Source of the DNA: Bacteroidota bacterium
GTDB lineage: Bacteria; Bacteroidota; Bacteroidia; Chitinophagales; Chitinophagaceae
Length of the DNA stretch: 12,579 bases
Assembly (NCBI GenBank): GCA_023412975.1
Contig: JAEZRB010000167.1
Coordinates: 1 to 12,579, forward strand
Reading direction: 5' to 3'
Below the pieces are notes generated by a model, which saw only the letters and a list, made by a program, of their open reading frames with translations, did not search any database and was not told the DNA's origin. Positions within the stretch are counted from its first letter, which is position 1, and every line of letters begins with the position of its first letter. Positions 1 through 8,016 of this stretch are shown one piece after another. The position numbers and the translations under genes were made by a program.

Positions 1-337
1 TTGTGTGCACTTCGTAACCTCTGTGACCAAATAGGACACGGAGTACAAGGAGGAAACACGAAGAACACGAAGCCATAAAAACTCCTTCGTGTATTGTGTG
101 CACTTCGTGACCTCTGTGACCAAATAGGACACGGAGTTCACGGAGGAAACACGAAGAACACGAAGCCATAAAAACTCCTTCGTGCTCTTTGTGTGCACTT
201 CGTGACCTCTGTGACCAAATAGGACACGAATACACGGAGGAATCACGAAGAACACGAAGCCATAAAAACTCCTTCGTGCTCTTTGTGTGCACTTCGTGAC
301 CTCTGTGACCAAACAGGACATGAAGAACACGGAGATT
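1..337. repeat. Tandem array of ~94-bp hairpin-forming units (about 3.5 copies)
   Basis: Four copies start at about 1, 94, 189 and 283 (units of 93, 95 and 94 bp, the last one partial and decaying by about 337). The array begins at base 1, so it probably continues beyond the left edge. Each unit consists of variants of the heptamer CACRRAG in direct orientation, then an A-rich loop (ccataaaaact), then the same heptamers inverted (CTYYGTG). Units differ by a few substitutions and 1-2 base indels. There are no unique spacers and no open reading frame of note. From about 338 to 406 I see no further structure. The array lies downstream of the 3' end of the NlpC/P60 gene. I recall similar CACGAAG/CACAGAG-rich intergenic repeats in other environmental bacteria, but their function is not known to me. 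Confidence 0.93.
130..213. other. Best-preserved long imperfect hairpin of the repeat array
   Basis: Left arm 130-165 and right arm 178-213 are both 36 nt and can pair over nearly their full length: 28 Watson-Crick positions plus 3 possible G-U pairs, around a 12-nt loop at 166-177. The arms contain heptamers starting at 130, 139, 150, 159 (direct) and 178, 187, 198, 207 (inverted). The spacing is 9-11-9 in both arms. Equivalent hairpins are 37-72 with 85-118 and 225-259 with 272-307. Pairing was judged by eye. Confidence 0.8.
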
Positions 338-406
338 ACTTACAAAACGAAATCCTTCCCAATACTTACATTGGAACGAGCAGATTAAGAAATAAAAAAT
401 TGAAAA

Positions 407-1147
407 CTACTTGACCGAGATCTTCGCGCCGGGTTTCTCGACACGACCGATCCCAATAAAACGCTTGAGATAATAGGGATCAAACATATCGCTTACCGTT
501 ACACCCTGAGATGTAGAGGCGTGTGCGAACTTATTATTCTGCAAGTATATGCCCACATGTGAAATCCCGCCCGTGGTATTAAAAAATACCAGGTCACCGG
601 GTTTTACTTCTGTAGCGGAAATAATACGGGAACTTCTGTATTGATCCCTGGCTGTCCGGGGAAGGTTAACTGCAAAGGCTGAAAGATAAACGGCCTGAAC
701 AAATGCCGAGCAGTCAATACCACTTTTGGTGCTGCCACCATAACGATAGCGGGTACCATACCATTCATCCACATGCTCAAGCAACACATTGTCCTGCAAC
801 AACTCTACTTCAGTATTTAATAAAATCGCGTATTTCAGCTGAAGTTCAGATGCTTTTTCAACGGACGATGTTCGGGAAAGAAAATTATTCGCTGAACCTG
901 ATTGCTTGCCGGATATGGTCTTGGTGGATGCTACACGGACCGTATTAAAGGTAGCAGCTGGTTCGACAGCGATATCATCGAGGAATTTCACCTTATTATT
1001 GTCGTTATTGTCAGTCGCAGAAACTGTTTTCGTCACCTCGCGAGAGGGAGCAGTATGCCTGACGAGGCTGGTATTCATGGGTTTCATGCTAGAGCAGCTT
1101 GCCATGGTAGCGACAACTGCTATAGCCGGAACGATCTTTTTAAACAT
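407..1147 (-). CDS. NlpC/P60-family lipoprotein, probable peptidoglycan endopeptidase
   Basis: The protein has 246 aa from the ATG at 1147. The frame can be extended to a TTG at 1171, but the ATG start gives a clean lipoprotein signal (short basic MFKK, hydrophobic stretch, MASC with the lipidated Cys at residue 18), so I prefer it. Residues about 25-120 form a polar, low-complexity linker. The C-terminal half is an NlpC/P60 cysteine peptidase domain with catalytic Cys146 in GIDCSAF, His197 in ISHVGIYL and a third polar residue His209 in FAHAS; WYGTRYRYGGS and KPGDLVFF are also typical. Such enzymes cleave the D-Glu/diaminopimelate bond or related stem-peptide bonds, here presumably from a membrane anchor facing the periplasm. 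It is divergent from the propeller lipoprotein gene. The exact bond cleaved cannot be read from sequence. Confidence 0.93.
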   Translation of the reverse strand: MFKKIVPAIAVVATMASCSSMKPMNTSLVRHTAPSREVTKTVSATDNNDNNKVKFLDDIAVEPAATFNTVRVASTKTISGKQSGSANNFLSRTSSVEKASELQLKYAILLNTEVELLQDNVLLEHVDEWYGTRYRYGGSTKSGIDCSAFVQAVYLSAFAVNLPRTARDQYRSSRIISATEVKPGDLVFFNTTGGISHVGIYLQNNKFAHASTSQGVTVSDMFDPYYLKRFIGIGRVEKPGAKISVK

Positions 1148-1182
1148 TGGCACTCTCTTAATTTTTCGCAAGGTTCAAAAAT

Positions 1183-1203
1183 CCTGCCTGACTGACAGGC
1201 GGG
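1183..1203 (-). repeat. Short GC-rich inverted repeat in the NlpC gene leader
   Basis: CCTGCCTG, loop ACTGA, CAGGCGGG: an 8-bp stem with one wobble. Read on the minus strand the hairpin is followed by ATTTTT, so it resembles a weak terminator or attenuator between the -7 box and the ATG of the NlpC/P60 gene. It may equally be one copy of a scattered palindromic repeat. Confidence 0.5.
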
Positions 1204-1211
1204 CAAAAATA
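1204..1211 (-). promoter_or_regulatory. Putative -7 box (TATTTTTG) for the NlpC/P60 gene
   Basis: The minus strand reads TATTTTTG, a full match to the Bacteroidota -7 consensus TAnnTTTG, 56 bp upstream of the chosen ATG. I do not see a convincing TTTG box at the -33 position, so this rests on the -7 element alone. Confidence 0.4.
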
Positions 1212-1363
1212 TAACTAAAAATAGGTAAAATCTGATTTTCCCTAACGCTTTTTCACATTCAAAATTGTATAAATCACCGATTTGCCTGATAATGTACGAT
1301 TATTTCTGAATACCTGGCACTTTTTATCTGTCAAATGAAATATTTGTATAATTTAAAGTCAAG

Positions 1364-2602
1364 ATGCGATCGCTTCTCCACATCCTTGCTTTGTATGTAT
1401 TATTTGCTTCCTGCAACATATCAACTGCCAGTACTACAAAAGATCGTACTGCACCTGTATCTGGGTTGCCCCCGGTAGGTGAAAGGAATAATGCGGACAG
1501 TATCCCACTGCAGGTTTCAGCCTTCCCAAAGAAAGAATATAACGCTATTGTTTATGATACCGTTGAAGTGTTGAAAGCCGCGCCCGGTACAAAATCGGTG
1601 TTGTTCAACAGCATGGGCACTCGTCTGTATGCCATGAACCTGGAAGGTATGAGTATATACGAGTTTGATCAGCCAACACGTAAGATTACGAGAGAGTTTA
1701 AATTCACGCCTACAGCCGCCACCGGCTGGGATTATGAAAAAGATGAGCCCATCCCCTCTTTCGAGGAAAAACCGGTGGAAGCCTGCCTGAGTCATGATGA
1801 CAGAATATTGTGGGTGTCGCTCCATAACGCGGCGGGAATTGTACCGATCAGGGTGGATACGATCCAGGCAAATCTGAGTGTACCCGCCAGGAAACATGAT
1901 AAGAAAGTCACAGTATCCTACCCAGATAGTTCAGCAGTTGATTCGTTTTACATTCCTATCATCAAAACCGGGAAGACGCCCAAGATCGTTTCCCGCACCA
2001 GCGATAGCAGGCATTTACTGGTAAGCAACTGGCATTCTTACAATGTGAGTGTTTTGGAAACAAATCTTTCAGAATATCCGTTTGCAAAATCTATAGCCCG
2101 CGTTGCGGTCCCTTCTATTCCGCGTGGGATTGCTGTTGATGATAAAAATAACCGGTCCTTCGTGGCGATCATGGGCGGATCGAGTATTGATGTCATCAAT
2201 AATTCTGTATGGATGAAAGAGAAAACTATTGAAGTGGCATCTAATCCCAGGCACATTGTGATGGATACTGCCAATCATATATTTGTTTCCTACAACCGGC
2301 TGGGACGAATTGCCTGCCTGGATGCCAACACAGGTAAAACATTGTTCAGCACCAAAACAGCTGCGCAGCCCAGGACGATCATGCTGTCAAAAAATCAAAA
2401 GTTCTTATTTGTCACCTGTTATAGTAGCGATACCGTACAGGTTTTCAAGATAAAGGACCAAAGCTTTGAAAAAGTAGTCTCGCTCCCCTGCAAAGGTCAC
2501 CCGGTCGGTGTGGACATATTTGAAAACGATGACCGGCTGGAAGCCTGGGTATGCAGTTACAACCGCGGTGCGATCAGCATCTTTAGTTTCAACAAAAAAT
2601 AG
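1364..2602 (+). CDS. YncE-like beta-propeller lipoprotein
   Basis: The protein has 412 aa. The N-terminus is a lipoprotein signal ending LFASC (Cys17), so the protein should be exported and membrane-anchored. The rest reads as repeated propeller blades. Repeated elements include IPRGIAVDDKNNRSFVAI, NPRHIVMDTANHIFVSY, QPRTIMLSKNQKFLFVT and HPVGVDIFENDDRLEAWV, each a strand-turn-strand with a PRxI/PVGV turn and an approximately 40-residue period. This is the pattern of the YncE/YVTN and lactonase-like beta-propeller families. No catalytic motif is visible. Such proteins are often binding or scaffold proteins, and the role here is unknown. The nearest promoter-like element is AATATTTG at 1339-1346, one mismatch from the -7 consensus. 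The gene is divergent from the NlpC/P60 lipoprotein gene, with about 215 bp between the start codons. Confidence 0.82.
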   Translation: MRSLLHILALYVLFASCNISTASTTKDRTAPVSGLPPVGERNNADSIPLQVSAFPKKEYNAIVYDTVEVLKAAPGTKSVLFNSMGTRLYAMNLEGMSIYEFDQPTRKITREFKFTPTAATGWDYEKDEPIPSFEEKPVEACLSHDDRILWVSLHNAAGIVPIRVDTIQANLSVPARKHDKKVTVSYPDSSAVDSFYIPIIKTGKTPKIVSRTSDSRHLLVSNWHSYNVSVLETNLSEYPFAKSIARVAVPSIPRGIAVDDKNNRSFVAIMGGSSIDVINNSVWMKEKTIEVASNPRHIVMDTANHIFVSYNRLGRIACLDANTGKTLFSTKTAAQPRTIMLSKNQKFLFVTCYSSDTVQVFKIKDQSFEKVVSLPCKGHPVGVDIFENDDRLEAWVCSYNRGAISIFSFNKK

Positions 2603-2773
2603 TACTCCACATACCCTGTCAACAAGATGTAGAAAATTCAAAACTCATTTTCCCTAAAGAAACCGGAAATTTGCTACATGATTGGTTTTGTATTCTACCA
2701 CCAGGCAAAAAGACAGAAAGATATTGTAGCTTCCGCTTTTGAGTCCCTGAATTTTCATTTTTGATATTGTGCC

Positions 2774-5700
2774 ATGAAGTTCTCACATTTACACGTCCAC
2801 ACCCAGTTTTCCCTGCTCGACGGCGCTGCATCGATACAAAATCTATATAAGAAAGCAATAAAGGATGGCATGCCTGCGCTGGCGATCAGCGACCATGGCA
2901 ATATGTTTGGCGCTTTTGAATTTGTTGCGGAAGCCTATAAGCATAAAGATGAAAATGGCAAATTGAAAGTAAAGCCAGTGGTAGGTTGTGAATTTTATAT
3001 CACTGTCAACCGCCATCAAAAAACGTTTACTAAAGAGCAAAAGGATGTTCGCCATCACCAGATCCTGCTGGCTAAGAATGACCTGGGCTATCGCAACCTC
3101 GTAAAACTTACGTCACTCGGATTTATCGAGGGTATGTACAGCAAATATCCCCGTATCGATAAGGAACTCATCCTGCAATATCATGAAGGCCTGATCGCAA
3201 CAACCTGTTGCCTGGGAGCTTCGGTACCACAGGCTATTTTGAGAAAAGGAGAAGAAGAAGGTGAGAACGAATTCAAGTGGTGGCTGAATATTTTCCAGGA
3301 AGATTTTTACGTGGAATTACAAAGGCATGGGATGCCCGAACAGGACCAGGTGAATGAGATATTATTAAAGTTTGCGAAGAAGTACAATGTAAAAGTGATC
3401 GCGAGCAATGATTCGCACTACGTAGAACAAAGCGACTTCAACGCACACGATATTTTACTTTGTATCAATACAGGCGAAAAGATCACCACACCCGCCCTTC
3501 GCGATTTTGCAGATGATGATATCAATATCAAAGGCAAAAGGTTTGCATTTCCCAACGACCAGTTCTATTTCAAGACCACGGAAGAAATGACCCGTGTGTT
3601 TCATGATATTCCACAGGCGATCGACAACACCAACGAGATCGTAGATAAAATTGATATCCTTAACCTGAAGAGGGATATTCTTCTTCCTTTTTTCCAGGTG
3701 CCAAAAGAATTTTCGACGCAGGATGAATACCTCGAACATATTACCTGGGAAGGCGCGAAAAAACGTTATGCAGAGATCACACCCGAAATCGACGAACGCA
3801 TACGGTTCGAATTGTTCACGATAAAGACCATGGGTTTTGCAGGTTACTTCCTGATCGTAAGCGATTTCATTAAAGCTGGCCGTGAGATCGGTGTATTTAT
3901 CGGCCCGGGGCGGGGTTCGGCCGCGGGTTCCGTAGTGGCGTATTGTACCGGCATTACCAATATCGATCCGATCAAGTACAACCTGCTGTTTGAGCGTTTT
4001 CTCAATCCTGATCGTAAATCCATGCCTGATATTGATACGGATTTTGATGATGAGGGCCGGCAAAAAGTGATCGATTATGTGGTTGATAAATATGGTAAAA
4101 ACCAGGTAGCGCAGATCATCACCTATGGCACGATGGCCGCCAAGTCGAGTATCAAAGATGTGGCAAGAGTAATGGACCTGCCACTGCCTGAATCGAATGC
4201 ACTCGCCAAACTGGTACCGGAGCGACCCGGTGTAGAATTAAAAAGGGTATTACACGCTCCTTTGAAATCGAAGGACGGCGAAAAATCACTAGAAGAAAAA
4301 GAAGGATTCAGCGGCGATGATCTTGAAAATGTAAAAAAGATCCGCGATATCTATAACCAGGAAGATACCCTGCTGAGTAAAGTATTGCATGAAGCAGAGA
4401 GACTGGAAGGTTCGGTGCGGAATACGGGTATCCATGCCGCGGGGATCATCATTGCACCTAAAGACCTGACCGAACTGATCCCGGTGGCCGTAGCAAAAGA
4501 TTCACCACTTTGGGTAACCCAGATAGAAGGAAATGTGATCGAAGAGGCTGGTGTTATCAAGATGGACTTCCTGGGTTTGAAAACGCTGACGATCATTAAA
4601 AACGCGTTAGTGCTTATTAAACAGAATCATGGTATCGATATCGATATTGATAATATCCCGCTGGATGATCGGAAGACATTCGAACTTTACCAGCAGGCTG
4701 CAACGGTGGGCACTTTCCAGTTTGAAAGCGCCGGTATGCAAAAGTACCTGCGGGAGCTGAAGCCGGATAAATTCGGTGACCTGATCGCGATGAATGCATT
4801 GTATCGTCCGGGTCCCATGGCCTATATCCCCAACTACGTAGACCGTAAACATGGTCGGGAACCGATCACATACGACCTGCCTGAAATGCGGGAATACCTG
4901 GAAGAGACATACGGTATCACAGTCTACCAGGAGCAGGTGATGCTGCTTGCGCAAAAACTGGCTGGCTTTAGTAAAGGTGACGCTGATGTACTACGCAAAG
5001 CCATGGGGAAAAAGCAAAAAGCGGTGCTGGATAAAATGAAGGCGCAGTTTATCGAAGGCGCCACGGCGAGGTCGTTGCCTGCCGAAACCCTCGAAAAGAT
5101 CTGGTCCGACTGGGAAGCATTTGCCCAGTATGCCTTCAATAAATCGCATTCCACCTGCTATGCCTTTGTGGCTTATCAAACTGCTTATTTAAAAGCGCAT
5201 TATCCCGCCGAATACATGGCTGCGGTACTTAACAACGCCGGTAGTATTGATAAGATCACTTTCTTCATGGAAGAGTGTAAGCGGATGGGACTAAAAGTAC
5301 TCGGACCCGATATCAACGAATCCCTGAAAGGCTTCGCCGTGAATAAGGCCGGCGAGATCCGGTTTGGCCTGGGTGGTCTCAAGGGTGTAGGTGAGGCAGC
5401 CGTTGAGAGCATTATAGCCGAGCGAAAAAAAGCTGGGTCGTATAGCGATATTTTTAATTTCATCAAAAGGATCAACCAGCGTACGGTAAATAAAAAGACC
5501 CTGGAAAGCCTGGCTTACGCGGGCGGTTTCGATTGTTTTACACAACATCATCGCGCCCAATATTTCTTTGTGCAGGATGGTGAGACTGCCAACGGACTTG
5601 AGAGGATAATCAAATATGGACAAATCATCTCCTCCCAAAATGCCAATACGGCTAATACTCTTTTTGGAGACCTTCCCGTTAGTATGGAAATACCCCCTCC

Positions 5701-6400
5701 CCGTCTGCCTGACTGCCCTCCCTGGCCCCTGGTTACACAGCTGGAGAATGAAAAAGAAGTCACCGGGATGTTCCTGAGCGGGCACCCGTTGGATCATTAC
5801 CGGTTTGAGATGAAACACTATGGCATCACCAGTATTGCCGATTTCAATGAGTTTCGCGAATCGATCAAGCTGCAATCGAACCCGGGAAGAATGTTCCGAC
5901 TCATCGCGCTGGTTACCGGCGCGCAACACAGGGTCGCCCAAAAATCGGGTAATAAGTACGGAAGCTATATTGTCGAGGATTTCTCGGGAAAGACCGAATT
6001 TGTACTGTTTAGCGAGGATTATTTGAGGCTATCTCCTTACCTGCAACCGGGCGCTTCTGTTTGCATCACCGGCTATTTCAAACAACGCTACAACCAGTCT
6101 GAATTCGAATTCAAAGTACAGCAGGTGGTTCTGGCCGAGACCCTCAAAAAACTCCTGACCAGGCAGGTCAGTGTTCAAATTCATCCGCGTGATATCGATG
6201 CGGATATGATCGGATTTATCGAAAAGAATATCAGGAATTTCCCCGGCAATACGTCTTTAAGATTAATTGTAAATGACCCCAAAAAAGATTTAAAAATCAG
6301 CATGTTAACGACCGGGCGAGGAATAGAAATGAACGAAGAACTGATTCATTTCCTGGAGGAAAAACAGGATGTGGATGTGGCGGTGCTCACCAATTCTTAA
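2774..6400 (+). CDS. dnaE: DNA polymerase III subunit alpha (replicative polymerase)
   Basis: The protein has 1208 aa, close to but slightly longer than the 1160 aa of E. coli DnaE, and is the catalytic subunit of the chromosomal replicase. An N-terminal PHP domain starts with HLHVHT (His7, His9). It also contains SDHG (Asp40, His41), CEF (Glu73), RHH (His94/95), CC (145-146) and NDSHY (Asp213, His215), so the metal-ligand set looks complete. The polymerase core has PDIDTDF with Asp419 and Asp421, and KMDFLGLKTLT with Asp598, matching the three catalytic aspartates; GPGRGSAAGS and YRPGPM are also diagnostic. A helix-hairpin-helix motif lies near 862-882 (GLGGLKGVGEAA). After a proline-rich linker comes an OB fold at about 1035-1090. 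The start ATG directly precedes the PHP motif. CATTTTTG at 2756-2763 is one base off a -7 box; the promoter is uncertain. The 171-bp gap upstream shows nothing else. Confidence 0.98.
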   Translation: MKFSHLHVHTQFSLLDGAASIQNLYKKAIKDGMPALAISDHGNMFGAFEFVAEAYKHKDENGKLKVKPVVGCEFYITVNRHQKTFTKEQKDVRHHQILLAKNDLGYRNLVKLTSLGFIEGMYSKYPRIDKELILQYHEGLIATTCCLGASVPQAILRKGEEEGENEFKWWLNIFQEDFYVELQRHGMPEQDQVNEILLKFAKKYNVKVIASNDSHYVEQSDFNAHDILLCINTGEKITTPALRDFADDDINIKGKRFAFPNDQFYFKTTEEMTRVFHDIPQAIDNTNEIVDKIDILNLKRDILLPFFQVPKEFSTQDEYLEHITWEGAKKRYAEITPEIDERIRFELFTIKTMGFAGYFLIVSDFIKAGREIGVFIGPGRGSAAGSVVAYCTGITNIDPIKYNLLFERFLNPDRKSMPDIDTDFDDEGRQKVIDYVVDKYGKNQVAQIITYGTMAAKSSIKDVARVMDLPLPESNALAKLVPERPGVELKRVLHAPLKSKDGEKSLEEKEGFSGDDLENVKKIRDIYNQEDTLLSKVLHEAERLEGSVRNTGIHAAGIIIAPKDLTELIPVAVAKDSPLWVTQIEGNVIEEAGVIKMDFLGLKTLTIIKNALVLIKQNHGIDIDIDNIPLDDRKTFELYQQAATVGTFQFESAGMQKYLRELKPDKFGDLIAMNALYRPGPMAYIPNYVDRKHGREPITYDLPEMREYLEETYGITVYQEQVMLLAQKLAGFSKGDADVLRKAMGKKQKAVLDKMKAQFIEGATARSLPAETLEKIWSDWEAFAQYAFNKSHSTCYAFVAYQTAYLKAHYPAEYMAAVLNNAGSIDKITFFMEECKRMGLKVLGPDINESLKGFAVNKAGEIRFGLGGLKGVGEAAVESIIAERKKAGSYSDIFNFIKRINQRTVNKKTLESLAYAGGFDCFTQHHRAQYFFVQDGETANGLERIIKYGQIISSQNANTANTLFGDLPVSMEIPPPRLPDCPPWPLVTQLENEKEVTGMFLSGHPLDHYRFEMKHYGITSIADFNEFRESIKLQSNPGRMFRLIALVTGAQHRVAQKSGNKYGSYIVEDFSGKTEFVLFSEDYLRLSPYLQPGASVCITGYFKQRYNQSEFEFKVQQVVLAETLKKLLTRQVSVQIHPRDIDADMIGFIEKNIRNFPGNTSLRLIVNDPKKDLKISMLTTGRGIEMNEELIHFLEEKQDVDVAVLTNS

Positions 6401-6520
6401 AGCTTTTAACACTTGATCAAAAGACCAGTAATAAAGGCAGAAGAGTGTAGGCGTAGGGTCCAATAAATGACAAGTTTTACACAACTTTATGCCATACCTG
6501 CCTGTTAATAGATACGGACT

Positions 6521-6528
6521 TAAATTTG
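6521..6528 (+). promoter_or_regulatory. Putative -7 box (TAAATTTG) for the thioredoxin gene
   Basis: TAAATTTG matches the Bacteroidota -7 consensus TAnnTTTG exactly and lies 48 bp upstream of the thioredoxin ATG. The -33 element is weak: CCTG sits 20 nt upstream. This suggests thioredoxin can be transcribed independently of dnaE. No terminator is evident in the 176 bp between the two genes. Confidence 0.55.
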
Positions 6529-6576
6529 CACCCCCCGGGACTATAGACCGAAATCTAAAAACTTAAAATACATAAA

Positions 6577-6894
6577 ATGGCAAAAGAATTCAATGATGCA
6601 AACTTCCAGACTGATGTGCTGGCTTCGGATAAACTGACCGTAGTTGACTTTTGGGCAGAATGGTGCGGACCCTGCCGTGCGATCGGACCCGTGATCGAAG
6701 AACTTTCTAAGGAATATGATGGTAAAGTAAACGTAGGTAAAGTTAACGTTGACAACAACCCGCAGGTTTCCATGAATTATGGTATTACCTCCATTCCGGC
6801 TATCCTTTTCATTAAAGGGGGCCAGGTGGTTGACAAACTGGTTGGTGCGCAGCCCAAAGGCAATTTTGTAAAAAAGATCGAAGCTCACCTGTAA
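6577..6894 (+). CDS. trxA: Thioredoxin
   Basis: The protein has 105 aa, the usual length of a single-domain cytoplasmic thioredoxin, with no signal peptide. The active site is WCGPC (Cys30 and Cys33), preceded by buried Asp24 in VVDFWAEW. The cis-proline Pro74 is in TSIPAILF, and the GG of IKGGQVVDKLVGA follows. It reduces protein disulfides using electrons from thioredoxin reductase, and supports ribonucleotide reductase and peroxidases. It lies 176 bp downstream of dnaE with its own -7 box and is followed by a strong terminator, so it is probably monocistronic, with possible read-through from dnaE. The gene symbol is by family; paralogues may exist elsewhere in the genome. Confidence 0.97.
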   Translation: MAKEFNDANFQTDVLASDKLTVVDFWAEWCGPCRAIGPVIEELSKEYDGKVNVGKVNVDNNPQVSMNYGITSIPAILFIKGGQVVDKLVGAQPKGNFVKKIEAHL

Positions 6895-6916
6895 GCTTCT
6901 CCATTCGTATAAAAAG

Positions 6917-6944
6917 AAAAGCTGTTCCGAATGGGACAGCTTTT
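6917..6944 (+). terminator. Intrinsic terminator after thioredoxin, probably bidirectional
   Basis: The stem is AAAAGCTGTTCC / GGGACAGCTTTT, 12 pairs with one G-U, around the 4-nt loop GAAT, followed by a T-tract (TTTTTTATTT). On the minus strand the same hairpin is followed by TTTTCTTTTTAT. It sits between the convergent thioredoxin and phosphodiester glycosidase genes and can end both transcripts. Confidence 0.92.
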
Positions 6945-6994
6945 TTATTTAAGTATTACGAGAATCTTCAGCGAACCGGAACCGCGTTCCATTA

Positions 6995-7942
6995 TCAGGA
7001 CTTCTTCTTTATCATCAACACTGCAGGAACAGGTCTTTGCTTTTTATCAGAAGGAAGTACTGTCTCCTTTCCGTTCACCAGCATACAACTGCTTCCCCCG
7101 CCATCAAGGTTCAAAGCCTCGACGGCGCCAAGCTGTATGAAGATTTCAGCCAACTGTGTCAGGCTGGCGCCCTCTGCAACACCCGGGTTACGTCCTTCAA
7201 GCATTAATATAATAAGCTTATTGTCGTTTGTATACCCAATCGCGGTTCGTGGATGTTTGTCGTTTATAGCTTTCCCATAAAATTTTCTTTCCTCCTCGTT
7301 CGTCACTTTTACCTTACCATCCTGTACCAGCACGGGGCCACCACCCACTGCTGTCTGCATCTTCCATTTTTTGGCACCGAATTCCTTTACTCCAGATGAA
7401 CGATAATAATTATTGGAATCCCTGACGGCTGACTGTGGCGTCTGCAGGGCTAATGGGAATTTTTTAGTGGAATCGGTATATAGCCAGCTCACATCCGCTT
7501 TTCTCTTCTTGGAAATACCGATCGCGCTGCCAAGTGGATGCAGATAAGTCAGCGTGTCTTTACCACGCCCTGCTATCGAATGGATATTATAACTCACCAA
7601 CCGGCCATCCCTGATCACCAGGTTGAGGTCTTGGTTGGTGGCAAAGGAGAAAAAAGTAGTGTTTACGACCACCAGCGGGTTGCCGTTCTTTTCATAAAAT
7701 TCTTGTGGAGTCAACCGGCGTTGCAGTGTCGTATCCGTTGTAAATTCAAGTTGCCGGTCACGAAGATCTGCTTCGAGGTACCAGGCAATACTGGGTTTGC
7801 CGTCTAACGCAGTATTTGATTTGTAAATATGTACAGATGCGGGCAGATCGCCGAAAGCTGAATCCATATTGACCCATTGAAGCTGCGCGCTGGCAGTGAT
7901 ATAAGATAGTAATAATGATAAGAGAGTAAGGGCCTTGAACAT
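6995..7942 (-). CDS. Secreted phosphodiester glycosidase family protein (NAGPA domain)
   Basis: The protein has 315 aa from the ATG at 7942. An in-frame GTG nine codons earlier would add MIWRFKLTI, but the ATG start gives a compact signal peptide (MFKALTLLSLLL...) with probable cleavage after ASA at residue 19. The mature protein carries the NAGPA/phosphodiester glycosidase signatures AVGGGPVL (198-205), HPRTAIG (230-236), MLEGRN and NLDGGGSS (278-285). The human namesake removes GlcNAc from mannose-6-phosphate diesters. Bacterial members are thought to hydrolyse glycosyl phosphodiesters or modify extracellular polysaccharide; the substrate here is not determinable. It is the last of six same-strand genes, 74 bp after the GH18 gene, and ends at the shared bidirectional terminator. 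Confidence 0.85.
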   Translation of the reverse strand: MFKALTLLSLLLSYITASAQLQWVNMDSAFGDLPASVHIYKSNTALDGKPSIAWYLEADLRDRQLEFTTDTTLQRRLTPQEFYEKNGNPLVVVNTTFFSFATNQDLNLVIRDGRLVSYNIHSIAGRGKDTLTYLHPLGSAIGISKKRKADVSWLYTDSTKKFPLALQTPQSAVRDSNNYYRSSGVKEFGAKKWKMQTAVGGGPVLVQDGKVKVTNEEERKFYGKAINDKHPRTAIGYTNDNKLIILMLEGRNPGVAEGASLTQLAEIFIQLGAVEALNLDGGGSSCMLVNGKETVLPSDKKQRPVPAVLMIKKKS

Positions 7943-8016
7943 GATAGTTAGTTTAAACCTCCAAATCACGTCAGCCAGGGCTGCGCATTTATAATTAGTG
8001 GAGTTTATGTATTGAA

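Noticed and set aside
1..337. CRISPR array
   Set aside because: The repeat unit is contiguous with no variable spacers of constant size; the differences are scattered point changes, and no cas gene is present.
1148..1171. Upstream TTG start for the NlpC/P60 gene
   Set aside because: It would place eight extra polar residues before a complete lipoprotein signal peptide that begins well at the ATG at 1147.
3455..4063. Long minus-strand frame inside dnaE (and similar ones at 5291-5941 and 4607-4954)
   Set aside because: These are antisense shadows of dnaE: no recognisable domain, Cys- and His-rich composition typical of reverse reading, no promoter or start signals.
6160..6180. Inverted repeat CTGACC...GGTCAG within dnaE
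   Set aside because: A six-base stem inside a conserved coding region; easily due to chance and lacking a T-tract.
6401..6520. Terminator or small RNA between dnaE and thioredoxin
   Set aside because: No stem with a T-tract and no conserved-looking structure was found by eye; only the -7 box at 6521 stands out.
7943..7969. Upstream GTG start for the NAGPA-domain gene
   Set aside because: The ATG at 7942 gives a standard signal peptide. The GGAGG just downstream of the GTG lies too far from the ATG to decide the matter and would fall inside the longer frame.
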